Assembly (NCBI RefSeq): GCF_024139115.2
Contig: NC_085140.1
Location: 433,751,240 to 433,815,239, forward strand
Direction of reading: 5' to 3'
From: Armigeres subalbatus
Taxonomy: Eukaryota; Arthropoda; Insecta; Diptera; Culicidae
DNA: 64,000 bases
The translations under genes and the position numbers were made by a program. Of the stretch, positions 32,630 through 43,569 are shown piece after piece. A model generated the notes under the pieces. The model saw only the letters and a list, made by a program, of their open reading frames with translations. It ran no database searches and had not been told where the DNA came from. Within the stretch, counting starts at the first letter, position 1. Each line of letters begins with the position of its first letter.

Positions 32630-33609
32630 TGTTATGAAAAGTGTTTGATATTTTGGAAAAATAAATATAAATGTGTTTCCTATCTCAATATTTCCCTAAC
32701 TCGATGGTCCCTTCAATAACAAGTAAGGGAGAGTTCACTGTATTTCTGAATGTTTGTGTCCGATTTGCGATCTTTAGAGCTCATTTTATAGATAGTGATT
32801 AGATCTTGAACTTGAGATTTTTATATAGCTTTTTTTTGGGTGTTTGCCTAAAATTTCTCTTTTTGTCTAAATTTTTACCTAAATGTTTAAGCCTATATTT
32901 ATTTAAAACTAGCTTTATTTATCCGGCTTTGCTTGGGATTGAAAATTAAAATATGCAATTCAAATGTCTTATTACAGCACCACACGCATATAAATAGAAA
33001 GAGAGGTGTGTACACTGTGATCTGTGATCTGCAGGTCTCTGGACTGGTTTGATTTTTTCTTCAACTTGGTGTTAGGCCATTTGGCTTAATACTACAATAG
33101 GTTGAGGAACGCTACTCGTGGGTCTTCCTTCTTCTCCCATCGTTTTTATCTTTCGCTTTTTTTTTCAATCTTTCTGTTTTATTCTTCTAATCAAAACTGT
33201 TCCCCCCAACCCTCCCCTTCTCTTGATGACCCTCGCACCAACAACAATATGAAACTGCAGGTTTTTCATGGTTCCAGTTTTGCATATTATGAAAAATCTG
33301 CGTTAGGTAACCAGAAAGGTCATCATTACCCAGAGGTACCCAGTATGTATTTTATTAAAGACCCCTTCGATACTGCTTCCATGGCAACATTTTCGTTGGA
33401 TGTTTTTTCAGTAAACAAAAACAACTCCCTTAGATAGATACAGGATGATTTTTTCATAGATAAATATTTCCAGGCTGATTAAATCCACGTCACATGAAAA
33501 GTTTGTTGGAAGGAATGCGACATAAAAGTGAAATGCAGAGAGTTTTGGTTATACAGAGTAAGTTGCGCACAGTCCGTTCTTCGTACTCTGGCCAGTTTGA
33601 TTGACCAGG
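32630..33609. other. Unassigned; one Helitron-like end and a worn repeat
   Basis: No gene. At 32,908 the sequence ACTAGCTTTATTTATCCGGC, in reverse, resembles Helitron-like 3' ends (GGGT...CTAGT) seen elsewhere in the window. The segment 33,245-33,430 is a diverged partner of 19,535-19,710. Neither is complete. Confidence 0.35.
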
Positions 33610-35829
33610 AGGAGGCTTCCGAGCCTCTTGAAAGGAGGCTTCCGAGCCTCTTGAAAGGAGGCTTCCGAGCCTCTTGAAAGGAGGCTTCCGAGCCTCTTGA
33701 AAGGAGGCTTCCGAGCCTCTTGAAAGGAGGCTTACGAGTCTCTTAAAAGAAGGTCCGAGTCTCTTGAAAGGAGGCCTCCGAGGTGTTTGGAAGGGACTTT
33801 CGAGCTTCTTGAAAGAAGGCTTCCGTCCATTTTGAAACAGGCTTCCAAACCTCTTTAGAAGAGGCTTCCGAACCTCTTGAAAGGAGGCTTCCGAGCCTCT
33901 TGAAAGGAGGCTTCCGAGCCTCTTGAAAGGAGGCTTCCGAACCTCTTGAAAGGAGGCTTCCGAACCTCTTGAAAGGAGGCTTCCGAGCCTCTTGAAAGGA
34001 GGCTTCCGAGCCTCTTGAAAGGAGGCTTCCGAGCCTCTTGAAAGGAGGCTTCCGAGCCTCTTGAAAGGAGGCTTCCGAGCCTCTTGAAAGGAGGCATCTG
34101 AGCCTCTTGAAAGGAGGCTTCTGAGCCTCTTGAAAGGAGGCTTCTGAGCCTCTGGAAAGGAGGCTTCAAACCTCTTGAAGGAAGGCCTCTGAGCCTCTTG
34201 AAAGGAGGCCTGAGCCTCTTGAAAGAAGGCTTCTGAGCCTCTTGAAAGAAGGCTTCTGAGCCTCTTGAAAGGAGGCTTCTGAGCCTCTTGAGAGGAGGCT
34301 TGAGCCTCTTGAAAGGAGGCTTCTGAGCCTCTTGAAAGGAGGCTTCTGAGCCTCTTGAAAGGAGGCTTCTGAGCCTCTTGAAAGGAGGCTGAGCCTCTTG
34401 AAAGGAGGCTTCTGAGCCTCTTGAAAGGAGGCTTCTGAGCCTCTTGAAAGGAGGCTTCTGAGCCTCTTGAAAGGAGGCTTCTGAGCCTCTTGAAAGGAGG
34501 CTTCTGAGCCTCTTGAAAGGAGGCTCTGAGCCTCTTGAAAGGAGGCTTCTGAGCCTCTTGAAAGGAGGCTTCTGAGCCTCTTGAAAGGAGGCTTTGAGCC
34601 TCTTGAAAGGAGGCTTCCGAGCCTCTCTTGAAAAGAGGCTTTGAGCCTCTTGAAAGGAGGCTTCTGAGCCTCTTGAAAGGAGGCGTCTGAGCCTCTTGAA
34701 AGGAGGCGTCTGAGCCTCTCGAAAGGAGGCTTCTGAGCCTCTTGAAAGGAGGCTTCTGAGCCTCTTGGAAGGAGGCTTCTGAGCCTTTTGGAAGGAGGCT
34801 TCCGAGCCTCTTGGAAGGTGGCTTTGAGCCTCTTGGAAGGAGGCCTGAGCCTCTTGGAAGGAGGCTTCTGAGCCTCTTGGAAGGAGGCTTCTGAGCCTCT
34901 TGGAAGGAGGCTTCTGAGCCTCTTGGAAGGAGGCTTCTGAGCCTCTTGGAAGGAGGCTTCTGAGCCTCTTGGAAGGAGGCTTACGAGCCTCTTGGAAGGA
35001 GGCTTCTGAGCCTCTTGGAAAGAGGCTTCTGAGCCTCTTGGAAGGAGGCTTCTGAGCCTCTTGGAAGGAGGCTTCTGAGCCTCTTGGAAGGAGGCTTCTG
35101 AGCCTCTTGGAAGGAGGCTTCCGAGCCTCTTGGAAGGAGGCTCTGAGCCTCTTGGAAGGAGGCTTCTGAGCCTCTTGGAAGGAGGCTTCTGAGCCTCTTG
35201 GAAGGAGGCTTCTGAGCCTCTTGGAAGGAGGCTCTGAGCCTCTTGGAAGGAGGCTTCTGAGCCTCTTGGAAGGAGGCTTCTGAGCCTCTTGGAAGGAGGC
35301 TCTGAGCCTCTTGGAAGGAGGCCTGAGCCTCTTGGAAAGGAGGCCTGAGCCTCTTGGAAGGAGGCTTCTGAGCTCTTGGAAGGAGGCTTCTGAGCCTCTT
35401 GGAAGGAGGCTTCTGAGCCTCTTGGAAGGAGGCTCTGAGCCTCTTGGAAGGAGGCTTCTGAGCCTCTTGGAAGGAGGCTTCTGAGCCTCTTGGAAGGAGG
35501 CTTCTGAGCCTCTTGGAAGGAGGCTTCTGAGCCTCTTGGAAGGAGGCTCTGAGCCTCTTGGAAGGAGGCTTCCGAGCCTCTTGGAAGGAGGCTTCCGAGC
35601 CTCTTGGAAGGAGGCTTCCGAGCCTCTTGGAAGGAGGCTTCCGAGCCTCTTGGAAGGAGGCTTCCGAGCCTCTTGGAAGGAGGCTTCCGAGCCTCTTGGA
35701 AGGAGGCGATTCTTCTGGAAGGAGTTTACCGACGCTTCCTATAGGAGGCTTTTGATTCTCTTAAAATGCCTATTGAAAGGAGGCTTTTGAACCTCTTGGA
35801 AGGAGGCTTACGAGCCGCTTTGAGGAGCT
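33610..35829. repeat. 23-bp hairpin minisatellite, array B
   Basis: About 96 units over 2.2 kb, the same unit and strand orientation as array A at 5,284-8,313. The order of variant zones is GAAAGG/CTTCCG (33,610-34,090), GAAAGG/CTTCTG (34,100-34,740), GGAAGG/CTTCTG (34,745-35,535), GGAAGG/CTTCCG (35,560-35,700). It ends in decayed units. A decayed patch also occurs at 33,730-33,870. The apparent reading frames are repeat artefacts. Confidence 0.95.
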
Positions 35830-36309
35830 TTAAAGTTTCTGTCTACGAAGCTCCTTAGCTTTTAGGAAAATAGTGCTTTAAGCCTCTCAAATGGGGATGG
35901 ATTCTAGTTCAGATGCATATTCTCAACGCATTAATATTTTTGTAACATATACTTTGTTTTTGTTTAGATCAGATTTTCAAAATTTGTTGTTTGGTCGTTT
36001 GGTCTTTAATCTTTTTGTGCCTTTCAAACACTATGCTAGTTGTGGCAAGCAAGATCGACTAGGATTTAGTTTGCTGATTGCATTTAGGTGCATTTTTTGT
36101 ACAATGAAAAGTTTTTGAATAAAAAATTACACAATTATCAAAACTTTATCAATCAAGGATTTTTATTACATCCGCCTTTGCGCATTTTGTTCGAGGTACC
36201 CCCTGAGGCCAGCGAAGGTACACCCAGGGGTACATGTACCCTTGGTTGAGAACCACTGCAATAGGACATTCGACCGTACAGGTCATTCGGCCGAATGTGT
36301 CATTTGACG
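35830..36309. other. No gene; remnant of a GGTACCC-type repeat
   Basis: After array B decays, the only structure is GAGGTACCCCCTGAGG...GGGGTACATGTACCC at about 36,190-36,235, followed by TTGAGAACCACTG. I recall this as a common mosquito dispersed repeat, but the boundaries are unclear. Confidence 0.35.
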
Positions 36310-36720
36310 TCTCACATCTCACTTCTCGCTGAAAATTAAAGTGAGTGAGAACTCAGAAGTTAGAAGTGATAAGTGAGAAGAGAGGCGTCTCCTTTCTCAC
36401 TTTGCTCTTCACACTTCACGCAGTTAGAAGTGGAAGATGAAAAGTGAGAAGTTAATAGGGATACGTCCCACTACTCACTTCTCACTGCTCATTTCTCACA
36501 TTTCACTGTGAAAAATGAGAAGCTCGAAGTGAGAAGTGGGACGTCTCACTACTTCGTTCGCACTTCTCACTTCTTAAAGTTAAAAGTGATAAATGAGGAG
36601 TGAGAAGAGAGACGTCTCACTTCTCACTTCTTATCTCACACATCTTACTGTGAAAAGTGCGAAGTGCGAAGCGAGAAGTGAGAAATGCGAAGTGAGAAGT
36701 CTCACTTCTCATTCCTCATT
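36310..36720. repeat. GAAGTGAG minisatellite in both orientations
   Basis: Alternating patches of GAAGTGAGAAGT and ACTTCTCACTTC, changing orientation at least six times in 400 bp. It is the same family as 31,790-32,340. Adjacent inverted patches can pair, for example near 36,375-36,440 and 36,600-36,650. Confidence 0.8.
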
Positions 36721-36779
36721 ATTAAATTTTCAAATGATCTGTTCGGCCAAACGTCCTGTTCGGTCAAATGTTCTATTTG

Positions 36780-37146
36780 AGGGTTGTGGGTTCGAGTCCC
36801 ATCGAAAGGAAAGTGGTTACCTCCAATACATTTTTCAAATCAATATCTTCCACATAATGTACATATTCACATAGGGGGAATGACGGCTTTGGCAGGTTTT
36901 GTTCTATTATTGGCAGGGGTTTTTTTATGACTGACTTGGCTCAAATTTGGCCTAAACATTCTTTGCATATCAAAGAATATTGTGGCCAAATTTCATAAAA
37001 TTTGATCGACAAAAACCCCCCTGCCAATAATAGAACAAAACCTGCCAAAGCCGTCTTTCCCCCTATGAGTTTTCACAACATTGTAAATTAATGTCCAAGT
37101 CGGTTGGTTTAATCCCCGGAATATAGGCAATTAACTTTGATTGAAC
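36780..37146 (+). mobile_element. 5'-truncated tRNA-like SINE with 11-bp TSD
   Basis: Flanked by TGTTCTATTTG at 36,769-36,779 and 37,147-37,157. The flanks themselves are units of the TTCGGCCAAATGT repeat. It starts within the tRNA head at the B-box (GTGGGTTCGAGTCCCATC) and runs through GTGGTTACCTCCAATAC to a tail ending TTTGATTGAAC. It carries a 190-bp MITE at 36,874-37,063. A sister copy is at 28,141-28,290. Confidence 0.75.
36874..37063. mobile_element. 190-bp palindromic MITE (GGGGGAATGAC), copy 2, TA TSD
   Basis: Same family as 31,285-31,475. The termini are GGGGGAATGACGGC and GCCGTCTTTCCCCC. TA lies on both sides (36,872-36,873 and 37,064-37,065). The uninterrupted sister SINE at 28.2 kb supports the exact boundaries. 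A TA duplication suggests a Tc1/mariner-type source, or another TA-targeting superfamily. Confidence 0.8.
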
Positions 37147-37422
37147 TGTTCTATTTGGCCAAATGTCCTATTCGGTCAAATATCCTATTCGGCCAAATGC
37201 CCGTAGATGTTTGCTAACTTTGCCAAAAAGGAAGACAAACAAGATAAAGTGACCGGAATTTGTACTAGAATATTTTATAAAACGAAGAAATTTTGTGTCA
37301 GTTTGTGACTAGGAGAGAAAGTCGTACATACACATTGGAGTGGTGCAATATTTATTTAATATTGTATTTTTAACTTAACAAATAGACTTAACATGTATTT
37401 CAGAGCTATTTTATAAAAATAC

Positions 37423-38300
37423 GGGCTTGGTGGTCATATGGCTACCGCTTCTGCCACATATGCAAGAGGTTGTGGGTTCAATCCCAGGCCCGCTCCATTC
37501 TTCCTACTTTGTATCTTTTTGTATATGTCTCATGTTCTAGCAATCGCTATAACTGGATATGGCTTTTCATGCCGTTTCCATCTTCTATTGAATACCTACA
37601 ACTTGATTAGTTCTAGCAGGTAACTGTTAGAATTCGAAGTGTGCGCGAAATCTCGTTTCGGCATCCAATTAACCACCTTGCATAACTATCTCATTAACAA
37701 CCCGTTAACCAAGACGAACCTCTGCCAGAGAACTTAACTAGAGATGGGCAAAACGGATCATTTGATGAACTGATCAGATCAGGATCATTCATTCTAATGA
37801 TCCGGATCTTTCAACCGGATCGGATCCTTAGAACAAAATGCAAGAAAAATGCAAAAAAGTGAAACTTTTGTCATTCAGACTCACACTTTTGAATCGTACT
37901 GACAATAACTTTACCCTTTCTTGTTTACAAGCGTATGGATTAAAAACAATAAAATTTTTATTTGATTAATTCCTTATAAATGGTCAAATAATTTGCTGAT
38001 CTAGTGAACCGGATCTTTTTAAAAATGATTCACGAATCATTCACTCACTTTAGAGATCCGGATCATTTGACCGGCTCCGGATCATTTGACCGGCTCCGGT
38101 CCCAGATTCCAATAAAATTCCGCACTAGATCGTGGCGAGTGCAGAGGCTTTCTCGGCTTGCAGTGGGCGAGTGATTGCATCATTAGTTACTTCCCATCCT
38201 CGATAGACCGTGAGGACGTGGCTAGCGCCAATATTTGTTTTTGATTTATATTGTTCCTACCAAAGCCTAATTCCCATCTCAATGATCGAAAAACTTAGCA
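37423..38300 (+). mobile_element. tRNA-headed SINE, diverged copy 3, with nested insertion
   Basis: Begins with the same tRNA-like head as the 3.6-kb retroposon (GGGCTTGGTGGTCATATGGC, then GTGGGTTCAATCCCAGG). The body is in the same order (CATGTTCTAGCAATCGCTAT, GTTAACCAAGACG, GTGCAGAGG, GCAGTGGGCGAGTGATTGCA). It is on the plus strand and lacks the 99-bp monomers. Between about 37,741 and 38,098 a GATCCGG/CCGGATC-rich insertion starting AGAGATGGGCAAAACGGATC interrupts the body. The 3' end fades near 38,300, and no target duplication was found. Confidence 0.65.
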
Positions 38301-38599
38301 TCCAGCACGTTTTCGAGCTATGCGGATACGAACCATTTTATTTTTATATGTACAGCACTGCCCATGATCGCATATTTGTAACGCTTGCATTTTTGTTCAC
38401 TTTGTAAAAAGGCTGTAAATCGTTCAGAAAGCTCAATTTACTGTACCTATCTAATCCCACAACAGTAAAATAGGCTTTACTATCTTGCTTATCTGTTATT
38501 GAATTTGTGAGGAGGATTGACAAACGATTTACAAAATAAACCAAAATGCAAATATGCGAGCATTCGGTGAACGGTTAGGCGGCCGTGTTGGGCACCTCA

Positions 38600-38947
38600 A
38601 GAAACCTAAGAAAATGTTTAGGTTTTTGCTTTTTTTTTCTCACCAATTATTACGGCAATGAACTGCACTTCGTCGACATCTTTTTCATCGAGCTCATCAC
38701 GTAGCTCCCTTGTATCATAGTCCTTGACGTCCCGGCAGTAAACAATGCATTTGACTCGGTTGTGCACAGGATGGAGAATGACCTGACCCGTACATCATCA
38801 TTTTGCATCTTCATCTTTTTCAGCTTGTCGAAGTAGCTTTGATTGAGCGCGTAGGTCGTTCTTCGCACTTGCGGATAGTCGTGCCGATATTTCCACCTAC
38901 GAAGCATTGGATTCTTGATTACAAAGAATGCATTCTGTCGATTCATT
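38600..38947 (-). pseudogene. LINE ORF1-like fragment cut by a hAT-like insertion
   Basis: The minus strand encodes MNRQNAFFVIKNPMLRRWKY and FDKLKKMKMQND. In a shifted frame it continues as VHNRVKCIVYCRD and RELRDELDEKDVDEVQFI. The latter resembles the domain upstream of zinc knuckles in LINE gag-like proteins, where a short hydrophobic strand precedes a DELLEEL..Q.V..V pattern. The frame continues on the far side of the 4.2-kb insertion (43,164-43,230 on the minus strand) as WTLRTKTENLWSVYS. Identity is tentative; it could be another repeat-derived gene. Confidence 0.35.
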
Positions 38948-39606
38948 GAGTACACTAAGGGTATGCGATAACACATTTTTTCCTGACGAAACGAAACGAA
39001 ACGAAATTTGAAATGCTATTGTTGGTTCGGCACGAAACGAAACGAAATTCAGATTTACTTCCGATACTTCGAAACGAAACGAAATTGAGGTCCATTTGAT
39101 TCGAAATTTTTCGAAACGAAACGAAATTTAAAAAAAATTCCGCGGATTTTTTATTGAATAGTTTTTTTTTTGCTTTATATACATAATGCAAAAATCTAAT
39201 AAAAAGAATACGAATAGAAGAAAATTATTTTTTTTAAATATTGTTGAAGAAAAATATTGTTACACAAATTCCATAGGTAGACTCTAGCTTAATTTTACAA
39301 AAGGACATAAGTAACAGATCAGTTTTGTACCTGCCTCTTTACCATAAACAACGTAAAAATATTCATCGCTTAATATTTCCAACAGGCCTCAGTAAAAATA
39401 AATTAAAGCTGATTTTTTAACTGCAATCAACAGATTTCATATTTATTGGATCTGTTCATCGTTTTGAAAAGTATTACAGATTCAAAGTGCCACCCTTCCA
39501 TTTCAATCGACCTCTTGAATAAAGTCTCCAGGCAAATTTCCAACCAAATTCATGAAGATTTATTGAATCTGTGAGACCTTCCAAACAGCTGTTGGTTGCA
39601 GTAGTA

Positions 39607-39823
39607 CACACTTAATTTTTTTTACCGGGATGTCAGCAAAATGGTCAACTTTTACCGAGATTCGCACAGACGTGCCCCAGCAAACATGTTTTTGCCGAGA
39701 TTTCTGTCAAAATTGCTGGATACAGCAAATAAACATCATTTTTACCGGAATATCAGTTATTTATTTTGCTGGCGCACGGCTATGTGGATTTTTACCGAGC
39801 TGCAGAGATAAAAACTAAGTGTG
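39607..39823. mobile_element. MITE with CACACTTA termini
   Basis: About 217 bp. The left end CACACTTAATTTTTTTTACC and right end AAAAACTAAGTGTG are inverted repeats. TTTTACCG-type motifs recur four times inside. It is nested in the hAT-like element. Non-coding. Confidence 0.65.
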
Positions 39824-40877
39824 TAAACTCGACTTTTTCTAAATTTTTACTGAGGTCTGATGGAAATATTAAGTGAGGGGCATTTGAGGTCTACTGAAGG
39901 GTCTACTGAAGTTATAGGATGAAGGTAATTTTGAGTATCCAAACAATTTTCGCAATAATCAAAATACACAATCAGTTTTTATTTCTGCAGCTCAGCATAA
40001 TAAAGAACAGACTTCCGTACAAAATACGGTTATTTGCTGATTTCCAATAAACTTTTTGCTGTGTTTTAGCAATCAAAAAAAAGCGGTAGGCTGGGTTTGC
40101 TGAAAGCTAGGACATGATGTGACAATTCAATCGTGTCTGCCTTGTTACTATTCAGTCGGTAGATCTGATGAGGTGGTCGCCAGTGTAACCAAATTAATTT
40201 GGTACAGAACCTTCCATACAATATGTTTCAAAAATCGATGTTTATCTTCCTCGATAGAAACTATCTAAACTCAATAGAAATATCCATTATTTATGTAAAA
40301 GAAGCGAAAGTTACAAGCACAAAAGATTTCACTAGAAAAAATATAACTGCTAGATGGAAAAAAAATGAATATAATGCTTAAAATCAACAGTTATAAATAT
40401 TTTCAGACCTTGAGAACAATGTATAAGCCTTTAGCTATTAAATGTAAACTAATTTTATGCCATCAAACTAGAACGCAGATATTTACGTTTATTGCTAAAT
40501 ATTAGGGAGAGTGCTTGTAATGGACCCCGTGCGTATAATGGACCCCCTGAACAAAAACCAAAAGTTAACACTGGAATCAAAGATTTCCTGCAAATTACCA
40601 TTGGATAAAGTTGTTTCACATATCATGGTAGTTGTTTTTGGCGTGCCAATGAAATAAGTCTCAAAATGGTGTTTGTAAAAGTTTTTTTCCATCCAATTTC
40701 ACGGTAGGTAATCATCCAATCTATATACACAGGATTTTGTTTTTACACGATTTTTTTTTCGCTCGTATTTTTGATCGTGTGACTTCAATTTACCACCAAC
40801 GGCTTTGCAACATGTTTCAAAAAATCCTAAATAATTCAAAGAAAAATCACATGGTAATTAATATGCATTAAGCATTT

Positions 40878-41108
40878 CGGGACTGATTTGCGATTTGGGC
40901 GTAACTTATTTTGTAAACAAACATTGCTTCATGAATTCCGGAGAATGCAAGCGTTTTCATCCTAAACTAATTCCCTTATCTGGTAGAGTAAAGCTAAATC
41001 TATCGGATCCACACCGTGGTTTCCTCATGAAATGCTTGTTTTAGCAGGAATTCGCCTTCCAATGTTTGTTTACAAAATAAGTTACGCCCAAATCTCAAAG
41101 CGGTTCCG
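40878..41108. mobile_element. Palindromic MITE, copy 2 (CGGGAC termini)
   Basis: Second copy of the element at 913-1143, about 231 bp, with ATTT on both sides (40,874-40,877 and 41,109-41,112). Arms and centre are almost the same as copy 1, including GCTTCATGAATTCCGGAGAA. Nested in the hAT-like element. Confidence 0.8.
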
Positions 41109-41119
41109 ATTTAGGATGA

Positions 41120-41718
41120 GTGCAAAATTGAGAAATTGTAAATCGTGTAAAAACAGAGTCCAGTGTACATAAAAATGAATTTCTGTCTGTCTGAACCTTA
41201 TAGATTTCGAAACTACTGAACGGATCGGCGTTAAAGTTTGTATGCAGAGGTTTTTGGGGCCGGGGAAGGTTCCTAAGATGGTTCGAGATCCCTCCCTCCT
41301 TTGGAAAAGGGGGCTCCCATACAAATAAAACATCAATTTCTTCATAACTCAAGAATTATTCAGAAAATAAATCATCTTCTTCCTCTTCTTCTTATTGACA
41401 TTACATCCCCACACTGGGACAGAGCCGCCTCGCAGCTTAGTGTTCATTAAGCACTTCCACAGTTATTAACTGCGAGGTTTCTAAGCCAGGTTACCATTTT
41501 TGCATTCGTATATCATGAGGCTAGCACGATAATACTTTTATGCCCAGGGAAGTCGAGACAATTTCCAATCCGAAAATTGCCTAGACCGGCACCGGGAATC
41601 GAACCCAGCCACCCTCAGCATGGTCTTGCTTTGTAGCCGCGCGTCTTACCGCACGGCTAAGGAGGGCCCCAGAAAATAAATCAATTTTAGGCGAAACGAA
41701 GTTCGTCGGGTCTGCTAG
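41120..41718 (+). mobile_element. Helitron-like 3' portion, interrupted by Feilai
   Basis: Contains the block TCTGTCTGTCTGAACCTTAT, ACTACTGAACGGATCGG, a GGGGGCTCCCATACAAAT block, and an end reading ACGAAGTTCGTCGGGTCTGC then CTAGT. A short ACGAA/TTCGT stem followed about 10 nt later by CTAGT matches the Helitron 3' pattern (hairpin plus CTRR-T). I recall analogous ends in insect non-autonomous Helitrons. The 5' end (TC) is not found. Feilai splits it at 41,375. Confidence 0.45.
41375..41670 (-). mobile_element. Feilai: Feilai SINE
   Basis: A minus-strand tRNA-related SINE typical of Aedes. Read on that strand it starts GGGGCCCTCCTTAGCCGTGC, has the B-box GGGTTCGATTCCCGGTGCC, continues CCTGGGCATAAAAGTATTAT, and ends GTAATGTCAATAAGAAGAAG. 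A 13-bp duplication AGAAAATAAATCA lies at 41,362-41,374 and 41,671-41,683. The head folds as a degenerate tRNA and is not a functional gene. I name it from memory of the family's diagnostic segments. Confidence 0.85.
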
Positions 41719-42549
41719 TGTTGAATAAGCATAATGATTATAAAAAATCGATGAAAGACCCGGTAAATTTTCGTATTTTTGTCGTTTCAACCCATCGGGG
41801 CAAATAGAAATGCGTGGTGCGGGGCAAGTTGAAACAACGGTTCAAAACGTCACCCTCGCAATTTAAAATGAATTTTTTTTCCAGAATTCACATTGGTCCG
41901 TAAATACATTCGGATAATATAAATTTATAAAAAGGTCCAAGCTTCTGAAAATAAATTTAATAAATTTTCGCCCATTCCGTCATGAATACAACCCACCTGC
42001 AATTTCCACTAAAGAATAGAATTAAAAGGGGTCATGTTCAAACTGTCTTGTTTTGAGATTCTTAATCTACTTGTCCTCGTAGTAAGCACTGGCTTTCACT
42101 TCCCTACTCCCCTATTTCTTCAATCGAGGGATTTGTGAGAGATATGCTGTGAATTAATGTGAATTTACGAAGAAGCCACAAATGAATTGATCAAGCGCAC
42201 AATTCAAGCGAACTAAATAATTAACCATCCTGAACAGTAATCCGAGTAAATATCAAGATGGAAAATACAAGAAGGATTTTCAAAATTCTAGAACAAAGCC
42301 TACTATTTTATCACTTTTTCTTAACAGGAGACAATTTTGAGCTAACGTCTGAAAAATATTCAAAATCATCAGAAGCTTACATCAACATTTACATGGGACT
42401 CTTATGAGTGTCCTGGCAGTACAGTCACCATACCAACCTTGTGCATCTTGAGTTTCACTGAGTACTATATTTTTTTGATACGGCAAAATTGGCTAATGTC
42501 TGTATATAGCGCGTCTGTATATATATATAATAGTTCGTTATTAGTATTC

Positions 42550-42655
42550 AACTAATAACGGAGAGCGCTAGTTGCAGTAACTTAAACTAAATGATTGGAA
42601 TTTTGTTATCATTTAGTCTAAGTTACTGAAACTTTAGCTATAACTCCGTTACTAG
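42550..42655. repeat. Hairpin-forming palindrome, ~105 bp
   Basis: The left arm (ACTAATAACGGAG ... CAGTAACTTAAACTAAATGAT) pairs with the right arm (ATCATTTAGTCTAAGTTACTG ... AACTCCGTTACTAGT) around a 12-nt centre. Arms are about 45 bp with a few mismatches. Probably a small MITE within the hAT-like element. Confidence 0.6.
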
Positions 42656-43163
42656 TGAAATTAAAACAATGAATCATTTGGCAGAGTTATAGAAAAACCT
42701 TCGCACTAGAAGTCCACCTTACAACATATTTTGAAATTCAGCTTCTGGATTGTGTTATTGACGAACGAACGCAATGATCGAACGCAAATTACTGAATGAT
42801 CGTTAACATCCTTGTTTTTAATAGCACAACAAAGCTCAACTTTGAAAAAACCGTTTCAACTTGCCCCGATGTACCTTCTAAAATTTTAAATAGAGTTTGA
42901 TTGGCTTTATTCAGCGGCGCAGCCGAATTTTTTTACGATATGAAAATTTGAAATATTAAAAATTTATTTCGAAATTCCGCGAAATTCCGTTTAATTTCGT
43001 TAAAAGCATGATTTTTCCGTCGAAATTTTTGAAATTAATCGATACGAAACGAAATCAGAAAATCAGATTTCGCCATACTAAAATTCCGCGAAATTCCGCG
43101 GAATTTCGTTTCGAATGCCCTAAAACGAAATTTTTCGGAATACCGCATATGCTTAGAGTACAC

Positions 43164-43569
43164 AGACCATAAGTTCTCCGTTTTAGTCCGTAATGTCCAG
43201 CCTATCTTCCTTGATTACTGACGGATTCGAAAAAATGGATCCCCCTTCAAACCTCGCAGGTATCCATAAGCGACTAAAAATTCTCAAAAAAGCTGGAAAT
43301 GATAACCACGTTTCTTACTTTTGATCAGTTTTTTTTCCCGGTGACCTTAACCGGAAAAGAAATCTTTTTTTAAGGGAACTAATCGCATGGGGAGGGATAT
43401 AGGGGCTATAGGGGCTTTGTTTTGACTCAAAGGGGAATGGACTGAGTTATCCGTGAAAATTATGAAGAACTTTTGCAAAAACAGTCCAGAACTCGCAACA
43501 TTTATAGAGAAACAAATAACTCAAAATCATCTTTTTGTAGTTCGATTTGTCAGGCATCTTCGGATGACG
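43164..43569. other. Unassigned flank of the hAT-like insertion
   Basis: The first 70 bp appear to continue the ORF1-like fragment interrupted at 38,948. The rest has no motif I can assign. Confidence 0.3.

Larger units (their letters stand above)
38956..43155. mobile_element. 4.2-kb hAT-like element, 8-bp TSD GAGTACAC
   Basis: Flanked by perfect GAGTACAC copies (38,948-38,955 and 43,156-43,163). Its ends, TAAGGGTATGCGATAAC and GTTATACCGCATATGCTTA-like (actual right end TACCGCATATGCTTA), are imperfect inverted repeats. Subterminal regions are rich in CGAAACGAAACGAAATT on the left and its complement on the right (about 42,950-43,140). An 8-bp duplication and short inverted ends fit hAT. No transposase is recognisable. 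The interior contains at least four other elements (39,607-39,823; 40,878-41,108; 41,120-41,718; 42,550-42,655), so the original element was smaller. Confidence 0.6.

Noticed and set aside
41600..41670. Possible tRNA gene on the minus strand
   Set aside because: It is the tRNA-derived head of Feilai, with a 13-bp target duplication around the whole SINE.
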